64,000 nt of DNA. It comes from Stomorhina lunata. Taxonomy: Eukaryota > Arthropoda > Insecta > Diptera > Rhiniidae. A program made the position numbers and the translations under genes. The notes below the pieces were generated by a model, which did not search any database, was not told the origin of the DNA, and saw only the letters and a list, made by a program, of their open reading frames with translations. Below, piece by piece: positions 45,870-57,452 of the stretch (its first letter is position 1; each line of letters begins with the position of its first letter). The stretch is from positions 114,253,781-114,317,780 of the forward strand of contig OW121743.1 in the NCBI GenBank assembly GCA_933228675.1, given 5' to 3'.

Positions 45870-48595
45870 ATTTTTTTATTTAAAAATTTCATAGAAAAAT
45901 TTTTAAGGTAAGAAGATTTAAAATTTACGACAAAAAATTGTATAGAAATTTATTGTTATCAAAAATTTCTATACAATCATAGAAAATTTTTTTTATGTAA
46001 AATTTTATAGAAAATTTTTTTATGTAAAATTTTATAGAAAATTATTTTAGATATACATTTTTTTTATCTTAATTTTAATTTTCTAACAAATTTTTTTATG
46101 AAAAATTTTATAGAAAATTTTTTGATTTAAACATTTTATAGGAATTTTTTTTGATGTAATAATAATAATTTTAAAGAAAATTTTTTGATGTAAAAATTTG
46201 TTTGAGGTCCTATGCTCCACAGAAGAAGAAGAAAAATTTTATAGTAAAATTTTTGATGTAAAAATTTTATAGTAAAATTTTTGATGTAAAAATTTCATAG
46301 TAAAATTTTTGATGTAAAAATTCATAATAAAAATTTGATGAAAAGTAAAAAATTTTTTCGATGTCAAATTTTATAAAAAAAAGTTTTAAATGTAAAAATT
46401 TTATGGAAAATATTTAAATTTAGAAATTCCATAAAAATAAGTTTCATTTAAAATTTTATAGAAATTAGCAAGTTTTAAAAATTTAATAGAAAATTTTTAT
46501 TTAAGAATTTGATAGAAAGTTTTTGATGTAAAAATTTTATAAAATTTTTTTCATATAAAAATTTTATGTAAAATTTGTTAATGTAAACTTTTATAAAAAA
46601 TTTTAGATGTGAAACTATCATAGAAAATACTTTGATGTAAAAATTTTATAGGAAAATTTTTGATGTAAAAATTTTATAGAAAATTTTTTGTTTTTTTGTG
46701 GAAAATTTTTTGATGTAAAAATTTTATAGAAAATTTTTTCACGAAAAAATTTTATAAAAAAATTTTTTGGTGTAACAAGTTTATAGAAAATTTTATAGAA
46801 TATATTTTGATGTTAAGATTTTAAAGAAATTTTTTGTTAAGATTTTATAAAAAAATTTAGTGCAAACATTTTTTATGTACAAATTTTATGAAAAATTTTT
46901 TGATGTTAAAAATTTTATAGAAAATTTTTTTAGGTAAAAAATTTTTGGTATACAAATTTTATAGAACATTTTTTGATGTAAAAATTTAATCGATATTTTT
47001 TTCATGTAAAATTTTACATAAAATTTTACATAAAATTTTACAGAAAACTTTTTGAGGTAAAAATTTTATGGAAAATTTTTTGATATAAAAACTTTATATA
47101 AAATTTTTTGATGTAAAAATTTGATAGAAAATTTTTTGATTTAAAAATTTAAAAAAAAATGTTTTAAATAAAAAATTTTTTGTTAAGATTTTATAAAAAA
47201 AATTTAGTGCAAAAATTTTTTATGTAAAAATTTTATGAAAAATTTTTTGATGTTAATAATTTTATAGAAAATTTATTTAGGTAAAAAATTTTTGGTATAC
47301 AAATTTTATAGAAAATTTTTTGATGTAAAAATTTAATCGATATTTTTTTCATGTAAAATTTTACATAAAATTTTACAGAAAACTTTTTGAGGTAAAAATT
47401 TTATGGAAAATTTTTTGATATAAAAACTTTATATAAAATTTTTTGATGTAAAAATTTTATAGAAAATTTTTTGATTTAAAAATTTAAAAAAAAAATGTTT
47501 TAAATAAAAAATTTTTGGTATAAAATTTTTATAGAAAATTTTTGATGTAAAAATTTTATCGATAATTTTTTCATGTAAAAATTTTACAGGAAACTTTTCG
47601 ATGTAAAAATTTTATAACAAAAATTTTTAATGCAAAAATTTTTAGATGTAAAAATTTTATTGAAAATTTTTTGTAAAAATGTTGTTATGTAAAAATTTTA
47701 TAAAAATGATGTAAAATTTTATAGAAAATTTTTTGATGCAAAAATTTTATAAAAAAAATGTTTAATGTAAAAATTTTATTGAAATCTTTTTGATGTAAAA
47801 ATTTTATAGAAATCTTTTTGATGTAAAAATTTCATAGAAAATTTTTCGATGTAAAAATTTAATAGAAAATTTTTTGATGTAAAAATTTAATAGAAAAATT
47901 TTTGATGTACAAATTTTAAAGAAAATTTTTTTATGTAAAAATTTGATAGAAAATTGTTTGATGTAAAAATTTTAAAGAAAATTGTTTGATGTAAAAATTT
48001 TATAAAAAATTACATGTAAAAATTTTATAATTTTTTTTTTTTTTGTAAAAATTTTGTAGAAAACATTTTTAAGTAAAAAATTTTTGATATAAAAATTTTA
48101 TAGAAAATTTTTTGAAGTAAAAAATTTTATAGAAAATTTATTCATGAAAAAATTTTATAGACCTTTTTTTGTAAAAATTTAACAGGAAACTTTTTGATGT
48201 AAAAATTTTAAAGAAGTTTAATATAAACATTTTTTAGAACATTTTTTTATGTAAAACATTGATCGATAATTTTTCATACAAAAACTTTTTAGAAAATTTG
48301 TTCATGTAAAAATTTTACAGGAAACTTTTTGATATAACAATTTTATAGAAAATTTGTTGATCTAAAAATTTTGTAAAAAAAATTTGTTGATGTAAAAATT
48401 TCATAGAAAATTTTTTAATATACAAATTTTATAGAAAATTTTTAAATGTAAAACTTTTATAGAAATTTTTTTGATGGAAAAATTTGTTCATGTAAAAATT
48501 TTATTTTTTATGTTAAAATTTTCAAAAAATTTCTTGATGTAAAAAATTTATAGAACATTTTTTCATGTAAAAATTTTATAGAAAAAAATTAAAAA
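45870..48595. repeat. Large degenerate ~28 bp AT minisatellite with a 351 bp higher-order repeat
   Basis: Roughly 95 diverged units of GATGTAAAAATTTTATAGAA plus a T-run. At 46826-47170 and 47177-47520 a block of about 350 bp is repeated with only minor changes, marked by GTTAAGATTTTATAAAAAAA, TTTGGTATACAAATTTTATA and AATTTAATCGATATTTTTTT. This shows a recent segmental tandem duplication inside an old array. An intruding segment at 46200-46232 reads GAGGTCCTATGCTCCACAGA. Confidence 0.92.
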
Positions 48596-50264
48596 AAAAA
48601 AAACTTTTGTGTATTTTTCGCATTAAATTTTCAACCAAATAGCAATTGAAAATTAATGTAAATGCTTTTTTTTCGGTACACTCGCAAATATTTCTTTGAT
48701 TTGAGTATTAACCGACTTAAGCGATCCATATTATTCAACCAGAGGTGCTAAGTATATCAGTGTATCCCGTCTGATTACTAGACTTCATCATCAATTATTA
48801 CAATAACTTCTTGTTTCAATTTCATTCAAATTTCTCTCACTGTAAAAGTAGTCTACGCACAAAAATGTGCAAATTCACCCACATTCAACTTCACAAACTG
48901 CATTAGCTGACAGTCAGTCATCCATCCACTGCAGATTATAGCACCCAAATGTCAGGTAATCATTCATTCATTGACTAGTGTTGATGTGCATTGACTTGTC
49001 GTTGCTGTTGTCGTTGCAGTTGCTGATTTTTAAAATTTAGTTATGGCAGTCAATTATCTAAAATTGAAATTTCTTATCGAATTTGCATACATAAAATTTA
49101 TTTGTTGGAAAATTATATTACACAATATTTTGCCAATAACAAATACCTACAAATACTGGTCGGTCGTTTGTCTGCAAACGGAAATTTGTGTCTGTTACTT
49201 GTTAATTGATTTGCAAGTTTTAAATTGTTATAAATTTTAATTGCACTAAATTAAGAAATCAAGAGAAATGCAAGAGTTTTCTTAAAGATTTTTTTTTTTT
49301 TTTTTTTTGAATGGTAGTAAAGGAAATTAAAGAAATTGTTAAAGCAAGTAAAATCGATAGAAATTAAGGATTTCAATTATGAAACAATTACAATGGATTT
49401 AAGAAAAATGTATACTACCTTTAATATCTAAAAATCTAATTTTTGAATAAAATATATAAAATAGTCAAAATTTTCGTAAAAAGCCCTTAGATTGAGAAAA
49501 AAACTCATTTTTAATTTTAAGTAAAATTGAATTTTCGTTCAAAATTTAAAAAAAAACATAATATTATAATTTTTTCTTAAATATGCGGTGTTTCATTTCT
49601 GATCACAATAAATCTGTTTCAAAATCGATGTTTTGGAAAAAAATTTTAGATAATATTTTCTTTAATAGGCCATAGATTAAAAAATTCATTTCAAATGAAA
49701 ACCTTAAAAAGTAGAAAATTATCGATATTTCCTGAAATAGTAGTAGATTAAAAAAGAAGCCTCACAAAGATTCTGTAATATAAAGATATAACACTTCCAT
49801 ACATTGATTTGCCGTGTGGTCCATTTGAAAAGTCCCATAAAAAAGAGAAACAACTTATGGAAGCGATTATCCAATGAGAGAAAGCTAAGACACACACATG
49901 TGCTCATGAAATGTATGTTTGTGAGTTATGTGTTATTCTATGTTCTTTATCCTCTTTTATCAGGCGTAGGAAGCCCATTCACCAGAAGCCAAAGACTTAT
50001 TTAATTAAAAAATCGGTTGGTACCGCTTTGTTAAAAAAATACACAAAAAACAAAATCGATATCCAATTTATAGCAACAAAATACCTGATTAGAGAGAACT
50101 AAGAAATATAATCTCAAACATATTTGAAACGACACTAATATTTTTGTAAACATAGTTTAAAATTAATGTCACTGAATTGGGAATATCTTTCGAAACAGAA
50201 ATAAATTCTAATATTAAACAATTTTAGATTTTTATATATTTTAGATAAAATAGTACTTTTAAGA
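48596..50264. other. No gene recognised
   Basis: Non-repetitive AT-rich DNA. Overlapping short frames at 49043-49240, 49804-50004 and 49911-50102 (+) have no domain or splice support. Confidence 0.45.
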
Positions 50265-51175
50265 TATTTTCGATACAAACATTTTTTATAGAAAAGTTTT
50301 TGATAAAAATATTTTTAAAAAGTATTATTGTTGTGTATTGCACTAAGATTCCAATTTATTACAATTATGTATTATTGTAATAAATAGTTTTTCGATAGAT
50401 AAAACCAAAAAATGTTGGTGGGGAAACCTTTCCTCGACGCGTTTCGATTGTTGGTTAGGCCATCTCTTCTAATTATAGACAGAGGGAAAACCAGACATTA
50501 TATCTTATCTGAGGGACAGAATAAAAAAGAAATATTTTTTCTGAAATTAAATATTTTTCCTTTTTCATAAAAAAATAAAAAAAATCTATAGAAAAATTTT
50601 TGATAAACAAATTTTTTTTAGAAAAACTTTTGATAAAAATTTTCTATAGAAAAAAATTTGATAAAAAAATTTTCTATAGAAAAAATTTTTTTAAAAAAAA
50701 TGTTGATAAAAAAAGTTTCTTTAGATAAATTTTTGATAAAAAAAAATGTTGATAAGAAAAATTTTTGATAAAAAAAAAAGTTTGATTAGAAAAATTTTTA
50801 ATAAAAAAATTGGATAAAATAAATTTCTAAAAAAAAATATTTGATAAAAAAGTTTCTATAGAAAAATTTTTGATAAAAAAATTAGTTTAGAAAAATTTTT
50901 AATAGAAAAATTTTTAATAAAAAAATGTGTATAAAAGAAATTTTTGATAAACAAGTTTCTATAGAAAAATTTTTGATAAAAAATTTTGTTTAGAAAAATT
51001 TTGAATAAAAAAATTTTCTATAGAAAAAAATTTGATAAAAAAATTTTCCATAGAAAAAATTTTTATAAAAAAAAATTCTGTTGAAAAAAAATTGACAAAT
51101 AAATTTTCTATTGGAAAAAAATTGACAAATAAATTTTCTATAGAAAAAATTTTTATTTAGAAAACTTTTTGATTC
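50265..51175. repeat. Degenerate AT minisatellite interrupted by R1
   Basis: Units of GAAAAATTTTTGATAAAAAA / TTTTCTATAG type on both sides of the R1 copy at 50316-50526. The insertion therefore post-dates the array. Confidence 0.85.
50316..50526 (+). repeat. Repeat family R1, copy 5
   Basis: Carries GTGTATTGCACTAAGATTCC, the ATTACAAT hairpin, GGTGGGGAAACCTTTCCTCG, ACGCGTTTCGATTGTTGGTT and GGCCATCTCTTC, ending near GGGACAGAATAAA. Close in sequence to the copy at 14521-14761. Confidence 0.85.
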
Positions 51176-51529
51176 AACTGATTTAAAATCGAATTTTTGG
51201 AGAAAAATCAAAAAAAAATATATAAAATCATCGATATTTTCTTAAATAGGCCTCAGATTGAGAAAAGGAGCTCATTTGTAATTGCACCTAATTCTGAGTA
51301 AAAATCAAATTTTTAGTAAAAAAAAACCTTAAGAAATATAAAGTCGTTTATATACACATATTTACTAAAATAGGATTCCGATTTAAAAAGCATTCAAAAT
51401 CGAATTTTTGGAGAACAATTTAAAAAAATATAATATCACCGATTTTTTCTTAAATAGGCCTCCGACTAAGAATAGGATTTGTGATTACACCTAATACTAA
51501 GTAAAAATCAAATTTTTAGTAAAAAACAA

Positions 51530-52100
51530 GTAAGAAAGTGCTATAGTCGGTCATGATCGACCATACGATACCCTTCACTAAGGTCAAAGATGTTCTTTTT
51601 CCTGTATAAAGACAAATTTTTGCAAAATTTTGCCATAATGCAAATATTTTCTCAAAACTTATATATTTAAGCTGTTTCCATTATTTGGACTTATGTGAGA
51701 TTTTTGACCCTAGCAAATGTGGACCGATTATCTCGAAATTTGGCAAATTGATTACAGTTGCTACACAAATTATGTATGCAAAAAATAATAAATTTGGAAC
51801 AGTGATTTTAGTTTACATAAGCAGTATTTATTTTAAATTTCATGAACAAATATTGATATTTGTGGCCAATATATCAATTCCGGGAAGTGGGACCTATGGG
51901 AGGTACCATAAATAATGAACCAATTTTAACCAATTTCAATAGACATGGTCCCACTATCGACGCAGAAAGTGATTCTAAGCGTATTGGTATACTAAAAGGT
52001 AGGTCTAAGACAAATATTTCTATGCGTTACATAAATCAGCACAGGCTTATAATACCCTTTCCACCTATGGTGGTGAAGGTTATAAAAATCGTAAGAAATA
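51530..52100 (+). mobile_element. Possible INE-1/Helitron-like non-autonomous element
   Basis: The left part reads AACAAGTAAGAAAGTGCTAT, then the hairpin GGTCATGATCGACC and ATACCCTTCAC. The right part has ATACCCTTTCCACC with a hairpin (CCACCTATGGTGG) and a GGTTATAAAAA end. Such openings followed by ATACCCTT are common in short dipteran interspersed elements of INE-1 type (from memory, not searched). Only one copy is present here, so the boundaries are estimates. Open frames inside have no known domain. Confidence 0.4.
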
Positions 52101-54020
52101 TAAAATCGTTTATACATATTTACTCCTATTTAAAAAAGGAGTTTCATTTGTGATCTCTCCTTATTCTGATTAAAATCTAATTACATTAAAAATTAAAAAA
52201 AAATATTTAAAAATGTATAATCATCGATTTTTTATTAAATAGGTCTCAAATTGAAAAAGGAGCTTCATTTTGGGATCAAGAGCAATTTTGAGTAAAAATA
52301 GATTTTGATTTGATTTAGCAAAAATTCAATATTGGGTAAAAATTCGTTTGATATCTCCATTAAATTCATTCACACATTTTTCCATAAATTTATTAATAGC
52401 ATTTCCAGTATTTGTTGGAAAAATATTCAATACTGCAGGTATTAATTCAATATTTTAAAGTGCGTCATCATTATCATACACTTTCAATGGCAGCAGCAAC
52501 GTTTTATTGTGGCCAAAAGTGACAAATCACTACTTTTACTACAAAAACCAATTGCATCGGCCAGAAACAAACAAAAAAAATCTTTGTGCTCAACCACCAA
52601 AAAATTTACCACGAACACATGTTTTTAGCTGGGGGAAAAAAATATTGGAAAAACAAAATATTTATAGACATATTCACGGCACAAGTCAGGCACAAAACCG
52701 TATATGTAATAAATACACTTGGACCAGGATAAGCAGGGGAATTTTATAGGCTCCACACGAAGATTTTTGTTATCATTTTAATATTGCATATAAAATGCAA
52801 CAACGACGACCTTCAACACTCTGTGTACTATAGAATGAATCTATCCAGTATGGCCACAAGACAGGAGCAGACAAAAACAGTAAGAGCAAGTGCATTATTT
52901 AGTTGGCCAAACAGTTGCAGCCAGGACAAAATTGCAGGATATAAAAACTACCCAATATACACACTCACACACACAGACACACATCCACATAAAACCAACT
53001 AAAAATTTGACAGTATCCATAGACTATTTTTGTTTGCCTTTAAACTGTATTTGTTGCTGATACTTTTAGCTTTTGCCATGTATACTGACATGTAAATAAA
53101 TATGTCCTTCCCAGTGCTTTAAAGTTTTTTTTCCAACATGCGGCCGGAAATGCATTATAACGTTTTATTTTATTTGCTCAAGAGTTTGGAGTAATGGGTG
53201 GTAAATGGTAGTAAAAACAGAAAAAAAAAAAGTATTTTTGAAATGAATTTCGTCTGCCAACCAAAGCGTCACGCCTGTACTTGACATATTTACTCGTTCT
53301 GGGTGCTGCTGCAAATTGTCTCTTAATTTATTTTATGATGGCAGTAAATGCTTTTGTTTTTGCCAAACTAAAGGGAAATATTATGGGTTTCCGGTTTGAC
53401 CGAATGGCATATTTTATATAAGAAAAAGTCAAAATAATAACTTTAATAAAACAAAATAAAAATTCAATGAATACAATAAATTGAAATATGTTTTACCTAA
53501 AAAAAAAATATTGATTTATTGAATTAATTCACTTTTAGTACTTTATAAATTTTTAAAATTATTAATTGATTCATGTCTTTTTTGTATGACTTATAGAAAA
53601 ATAGGACAAACGAACTAATTTTCGGTAAAAAAAAACATAATATTTTGGAAGATCTAAATCGAGTAATTTTTGCCTTCTGTAATTTAAAAAGTTAAATTAG
53701 GATTTCTCGAAATTTGATTACTATAAGTATTTATACAATTTATTTATTTAAAGAGAATATTTGGAGATTTCGATTAATAAAGATTTTTGATAAAAGAAAA
53801 TTTAAAAAAAATCTATGTTAAAAGCAATTTTTTTTATTAAAGGTTCGTCTTTTTACTAAAAAAATACATCCTCCAGATATATTCGGCTGTGCAAAATCTT
53901 ATATAAAGTTATATTCAATTCATAAATGCACCTTAATATAGGAGCAATCTTCAGATACTCGTTCGTGTTCATATAGAGTTCGATGTCCCATTTTTTTTTA
54001 ATTTAGGACCAGCACTCAGG
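52101..54020. other. No gene recognised
   Basis: AT-rich with a moderately complex part at 52440-53000 that ends in CACACACAGACACACA. Frames 52507-52749 and 52784-53002 (+) show no recognisable protein. Confidence 0.45.
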
Positions 54021-54029
54021 GGATGAGCC

Positions 54030-54690
54030 TTACTTATACAATGCATTGTGTTGGAACTACTTTGAATTTACCTATATATTGTCAGGAAAAACTTCTGCGA
54101 GGAGCGAATTCTCTTAGTATGTTGTTCGGTCTACCGGCCCATCGACCACGAAGGAATGAGCTCTAACAGAATGACTTGTATTGCGTAAAAAAAAGTCCGA
54201 GTTTCGGGAACTAGTTCCCTGATTTCGTTAGAGAGCACAACCCACATTGCAACGGAGCTCCAGTGAATTAATCGAGTTGGATACCCTACTGTCACCGATG
54301 AGTACTTTCGCCCTTTCTTGCTCTCAGTCGAGAAGCTTTAAAATAGACTTTGAAGCACCGGCCCATACATGAGAGTTGTATTCCATTTTGGGTCGCATAT
54401 AGGTGGTGTAAATAGTGAGATCAAATAAAGTGAAATATCTCCTACACCGTTTTAGCAAACCGAGTCACTTTCTACACTTGATTTTTCAATGATTTGTCCA
54501 ACGGACATCACATTGAATTTTCATGCCCAGAACACCAAGAACATCTGATTCCTCAATATGAACACCACCCATTAATACAGATGAAATAACATGGAGTTTT
54601 CCGCGCATTGAAACCAACCCTATTCGCAAGCCCATTCCGAAATTGCTTCTAAATCGCGGTTTAATCATTCATTCATGTGTTGTCTCATAG
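54030..54690 (-). pseudogene. Jockey-like LINE remnant, C-terminal part of the reverse transcriptase protein
   Basis: Translation of the minus strand gives pieces of the region after the RT core of Jockey-type LINEs: SDVLGVLGMKIQCDVRWTNH, then LGLLKRCRRYFT, LTIYTTYMRPKMEYNSHVWA and GASKS, LLDREQERAKVLIGD, and NSINSLELRCNVG. Several stops and frameshifts separate them. The RT core itself and everything upstream are missing. It sits directly against the plus-strand RTE-like remnant. Clade assignment is from motif memory. Confidence 0.75.
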
Positions 54691-54704
54691 CGTCAATCTA
54701 TATA

Positions 54705-55985
54705 GCTTATAGACAACATATGGATAGAAGAACGAATGCCAGACGATTGGAGTCTCAGTGTTCTTTGCCGAGTGCATTAAAACGTTGACAAAACCGTATG
54801 TGTCAATTATAGAGGTATAAGCGTCCTTCCATATGCATATAAGATCCTATCGACAATACTGTGTGAAAGGCTAAAGCCCAAAGTTAACGAAATAATTGTG
54901 ACCTGACAGGGTTAATCTACCACTGACCAGATCTGCACACTACGTCAAATTCTGGAGAAGACCCAACAGAAACAAATAGACACTTATCATCACTTCGTTG
55001 ACTACAAAGCTGCTTCCCGATACGAACGAAGTTCTTTAAAGCAATGTTTGAGTTTGGAATCCATACCAAGCTAATAAGATTATGCAGAATGACGTTAACT
55101 AATGCAACCTCATCAGTTAAAATAGGTAAGAGCTTATTGGAGTCCTTAATAACTAAACAGGGATATAGGCAAGGCGATAGTTTATTATGCGATATCTTTG
55201 ATAATATGTTAGAGAAAATCCTGCGAGATGCTGCAGTTAACACAACCGGAACAATTTTCAACAGCAAACACATGCTACTCGCGTTTGCCGATGACATTGA
55301 AATCCTGCGACGCACAATGCGCGAGGTGACTGCCGTCTTTTCAAGTATTAAAAAGGAATCATTGAAAATGGGTCTAGTTGTCAATCAATCAAAACTGGTA
55401 GTTTCTACAAGCAGACATTCCACTAGAATTGGACTACATGTTATAGTTGAGAACTATATCTTCGAGCTTGTAAAAGAATTTGTTTACCTTGGTACCGCTT
55501 ACAACAGAAATAACTGCAGAAGTTTCGAAATCAAACATAGAATCGTACTTGCCAACCGATACTATTTTGGCCTAAGCAGGAAACTAAGAAACAATGCTTT
55601 TTCTGTAAAAATCACGCTCTATAAATCGCTTATACTTATTTTATGATGCTGAATCATGTACACTTGCACAGGTAGATGAAACTATTCTTAATCTAAAAAA
55701 CGAAAGATTCTACGAAAAATCTTTGGTTCAATCTGCGTCAACGATAAATATCGACATCGAATGAACCATGAGTTGTATGAACTATACGGTGACATCGACA
55801 AAGTTAAACGCATTTAACAGCAGCGGCTGCTTTGGCTAGGGCATGTCGAGTGTATCAATGCAGCAAAAAAAAGTATAAGAGGAAGTCCGAAACTTCAATG
55901 GAAATTGAAGAATATGAGCACAAGAACCAAGCGCATGGAATTCTAAAATATGCTCGGCTTTTGACCTTAACAGGTTTTAAATATA
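54705..55985 (+). pseudogene. RTE-like LINE remnant (reverse transcriptase), copy 1
   Basis: Begins with ERMPDDWSLSVLCRVH and NYRGISVLPYAYKILSTILC, followed by TDQICTLRQILEKTQQ and FVDYKAA. The longest unbroken frame, 55044-55646, covers IRLCRMTLTNATSSVKIGKS, the QGYRQGDSL motif, and the catalytic LLAFADDIEIL box (FADD in place of YADD). It then has KMGLVVNQSK, ELVKEFVYLGTAYNRN and a TLYKSLI end. Beyond 55646 the frame breaks, but ESCTL, RKIFGSICVN-like and RWLGHV-type sequence continues, ending in the 3' tail (TTTGACCTTAACAGG). The endonuclease domain is absent. Multiple stops and shifts show it is dead. Confidence 0.85.
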
Positions 55986-56512
55986 GGCCAATTAAGTAAG
56001 TCCGAATCGTAATTCTATAGGACCAAAAATTTAAAAATTGTAGGTATATTCAAAATTTAATATTTTCATATGTAAATAGTGGCCAAATTAGGGTTAAATA
56101 GACCGTAAATTGATCACATAGATTGCAAAAAATGTCCAGGGTCCAATTCCACTATCATCGGAAGACAATATAAGCCAGAGAAGACGACATTAAACTTTAT
56201 ACTTAAATATTGAAATGAAAACTTTATGAATTAATTCAAATCACCAAGAATTGTCCAAATAACCTCCCAGTAAAACTTTTCATTACCAAATAATGAGTTA
56301 AACAGTTAAACTATTGAACACGAACTACTTACTCATTCGCTGTTTAAGTCATTACATTAACATGGGGATGTCATTGGAGGCAAGTACTTACCAATTGCAG
56401 AAAACTAATGACTTGGGTAAGCAATTTGAAAGCAACAACAACAGCAACAACTTTTTTGTTGTTGTTTTATTAAAAACATATATTTTTAAACGAAATACAA
56501 AATTTTTTTTAT
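55986..56512. other. No feature recognised
   Basis: AT-rich spacer between the LINE remnant and the tRNA-like segment. GCAACAACAACAGCAACAAC simple sequence near 56430 may belong to the SINE-like unit that follows it. Confidence 0.45.
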
Positions 56513-56580
56513 GATCCCATGGGGGCTCGAACCCAGACCCTCCGACTGCTAGGCAGAGACTCTTCCACTGAGCTACTTCA
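56513..56580 (-). repeat. tRNA-like segment (probable SINE head), Ala-like
   Basis: On the minus strand, TAGCTCAGTGG matches the Pol III A box and GGTTCGAGCCC the B box, at tRNA spacing. CTAGCAG sits in the anticodon-loop position, which would make it Ala(AGC)-like. T-stem pairing is imperfect and the acceptor stem is not convincing, so a tRNA-derived SINE head or tRNA pseudogene is more likely than a working tRNA. Confidence 0.6.
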
Positions 56581-56828
56581 TATGTTGAAAACTTAGCAGC
56601 TTATAATTAATATAAACAATTTTTATTTTTAGATCCAAAATCATGTGAAAATAACTTTGTTTTTCCCTGCGTTTTTTTGCTTTGTTGTAATTTTTGGAAA
56701 AATATTTTTATACGATTTTTTGTAATTATTTTAAAACTTTTTTAAAATTATTTTAAAACTTAAACAATTTAAATCTTCTTTTTTGTACAAGTTTTTACAT
56801 AATATTGACTCTTACTTACTTAAATGTT

Positions 56829-57252
56829 ACAACCTGTTAAGGTCAAAGTCCGAGCATATTTTAGAATTTCGATCTTGTGCGAATATTCTCCAATTTTATA
56901 GGCCAAGCTTTGAAAAATGTTCCTCTACTTGGTCTTTCTATCGAAGTTTCGGACATCCTCCTCTAATATTAGGTAGTGGGACATTTCAATTCTAATTTTA
57001 TCCTCTTCATTGTATTTTTTTTTTTTTTCAAGAGAGGGTTACTAGCCCGTAATCCTAACCCATTTTTATCGATCTTATGGAACAACTCTCGGAACATGTT
57101 AACTCACAATATTAATGGGTGTTAAACTAGCTCCCCGGGTGATACCATGAGGAGGTGTGTGTCCACAGTTGAGATGAAGGATGACCCAGATATGTTGGGC
57201 TTACCAAGTTAAGACCAATTAGAATCGTGTTTGGTATTCAACATCCCCTACA
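56829..57252 (-). repeat. SINE-like element with LINE-derived 3' tail, copy C
   Basis: Minus-strand copy with the fullest head: TGTAGGGGATGTTGAATACC, CTTAACTTGGTAAGCC, CATCTCAACTGTGGACAC, CTCCTCATGGTATCACCC. The tail has GTCCGAAACTTCGATAG, CAAAGCTTGGCCTATAA, GCACAAGATCGAAAT and TTTGACCTTAACAGGTTGTA. An A-run of about 14 lies between head and tail. Confidence 0.65.
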
Positions 57253-57369
57253 TAATCAAATTGACTCACTTTTTCATTAACGTGAGTTAGTTTTACAAAT
57301 TTTTTTTACAGAAAATAATATTTAAGTTCTTAAAATTAAAAAGACTCTTTTAATAAAAAAAAGCTAAAA

Positions 57370-57440
57370 AAATTGTTGCCCTTGGTGGGATTTGAACCGG
57401 GGCCATTCAGTTTAAATTACCATCTTAATTACAAATAAGC
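57370..57440 (-). repeat. Possible tRNA-like fragment (B box only)
   Basis: On the minus strand, GGTTCAAATCCCACC matches a Pol III B box and is followed by a T/A-rich tail. An A box at the right distance is not clear and the T-stem does not pair. It could be a chance match. Confidence 0.3.
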
Positions 57441-57452
57441 ACTTCTGTAATA

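Noticed and set aside
50990..51211. 73-codon Phe/Lys-rich minus-strand protein
   Set aside because: It is a translation of the AT minisatellite (repeating FFYRKF-type residues), not a gene.
56513..56580. Functional tRNA-Ala gene
   Set aside because: A and B boxes are good, but the T-stem and acceptor stem do not pair properly; a SINE head or pseudogene fits better.
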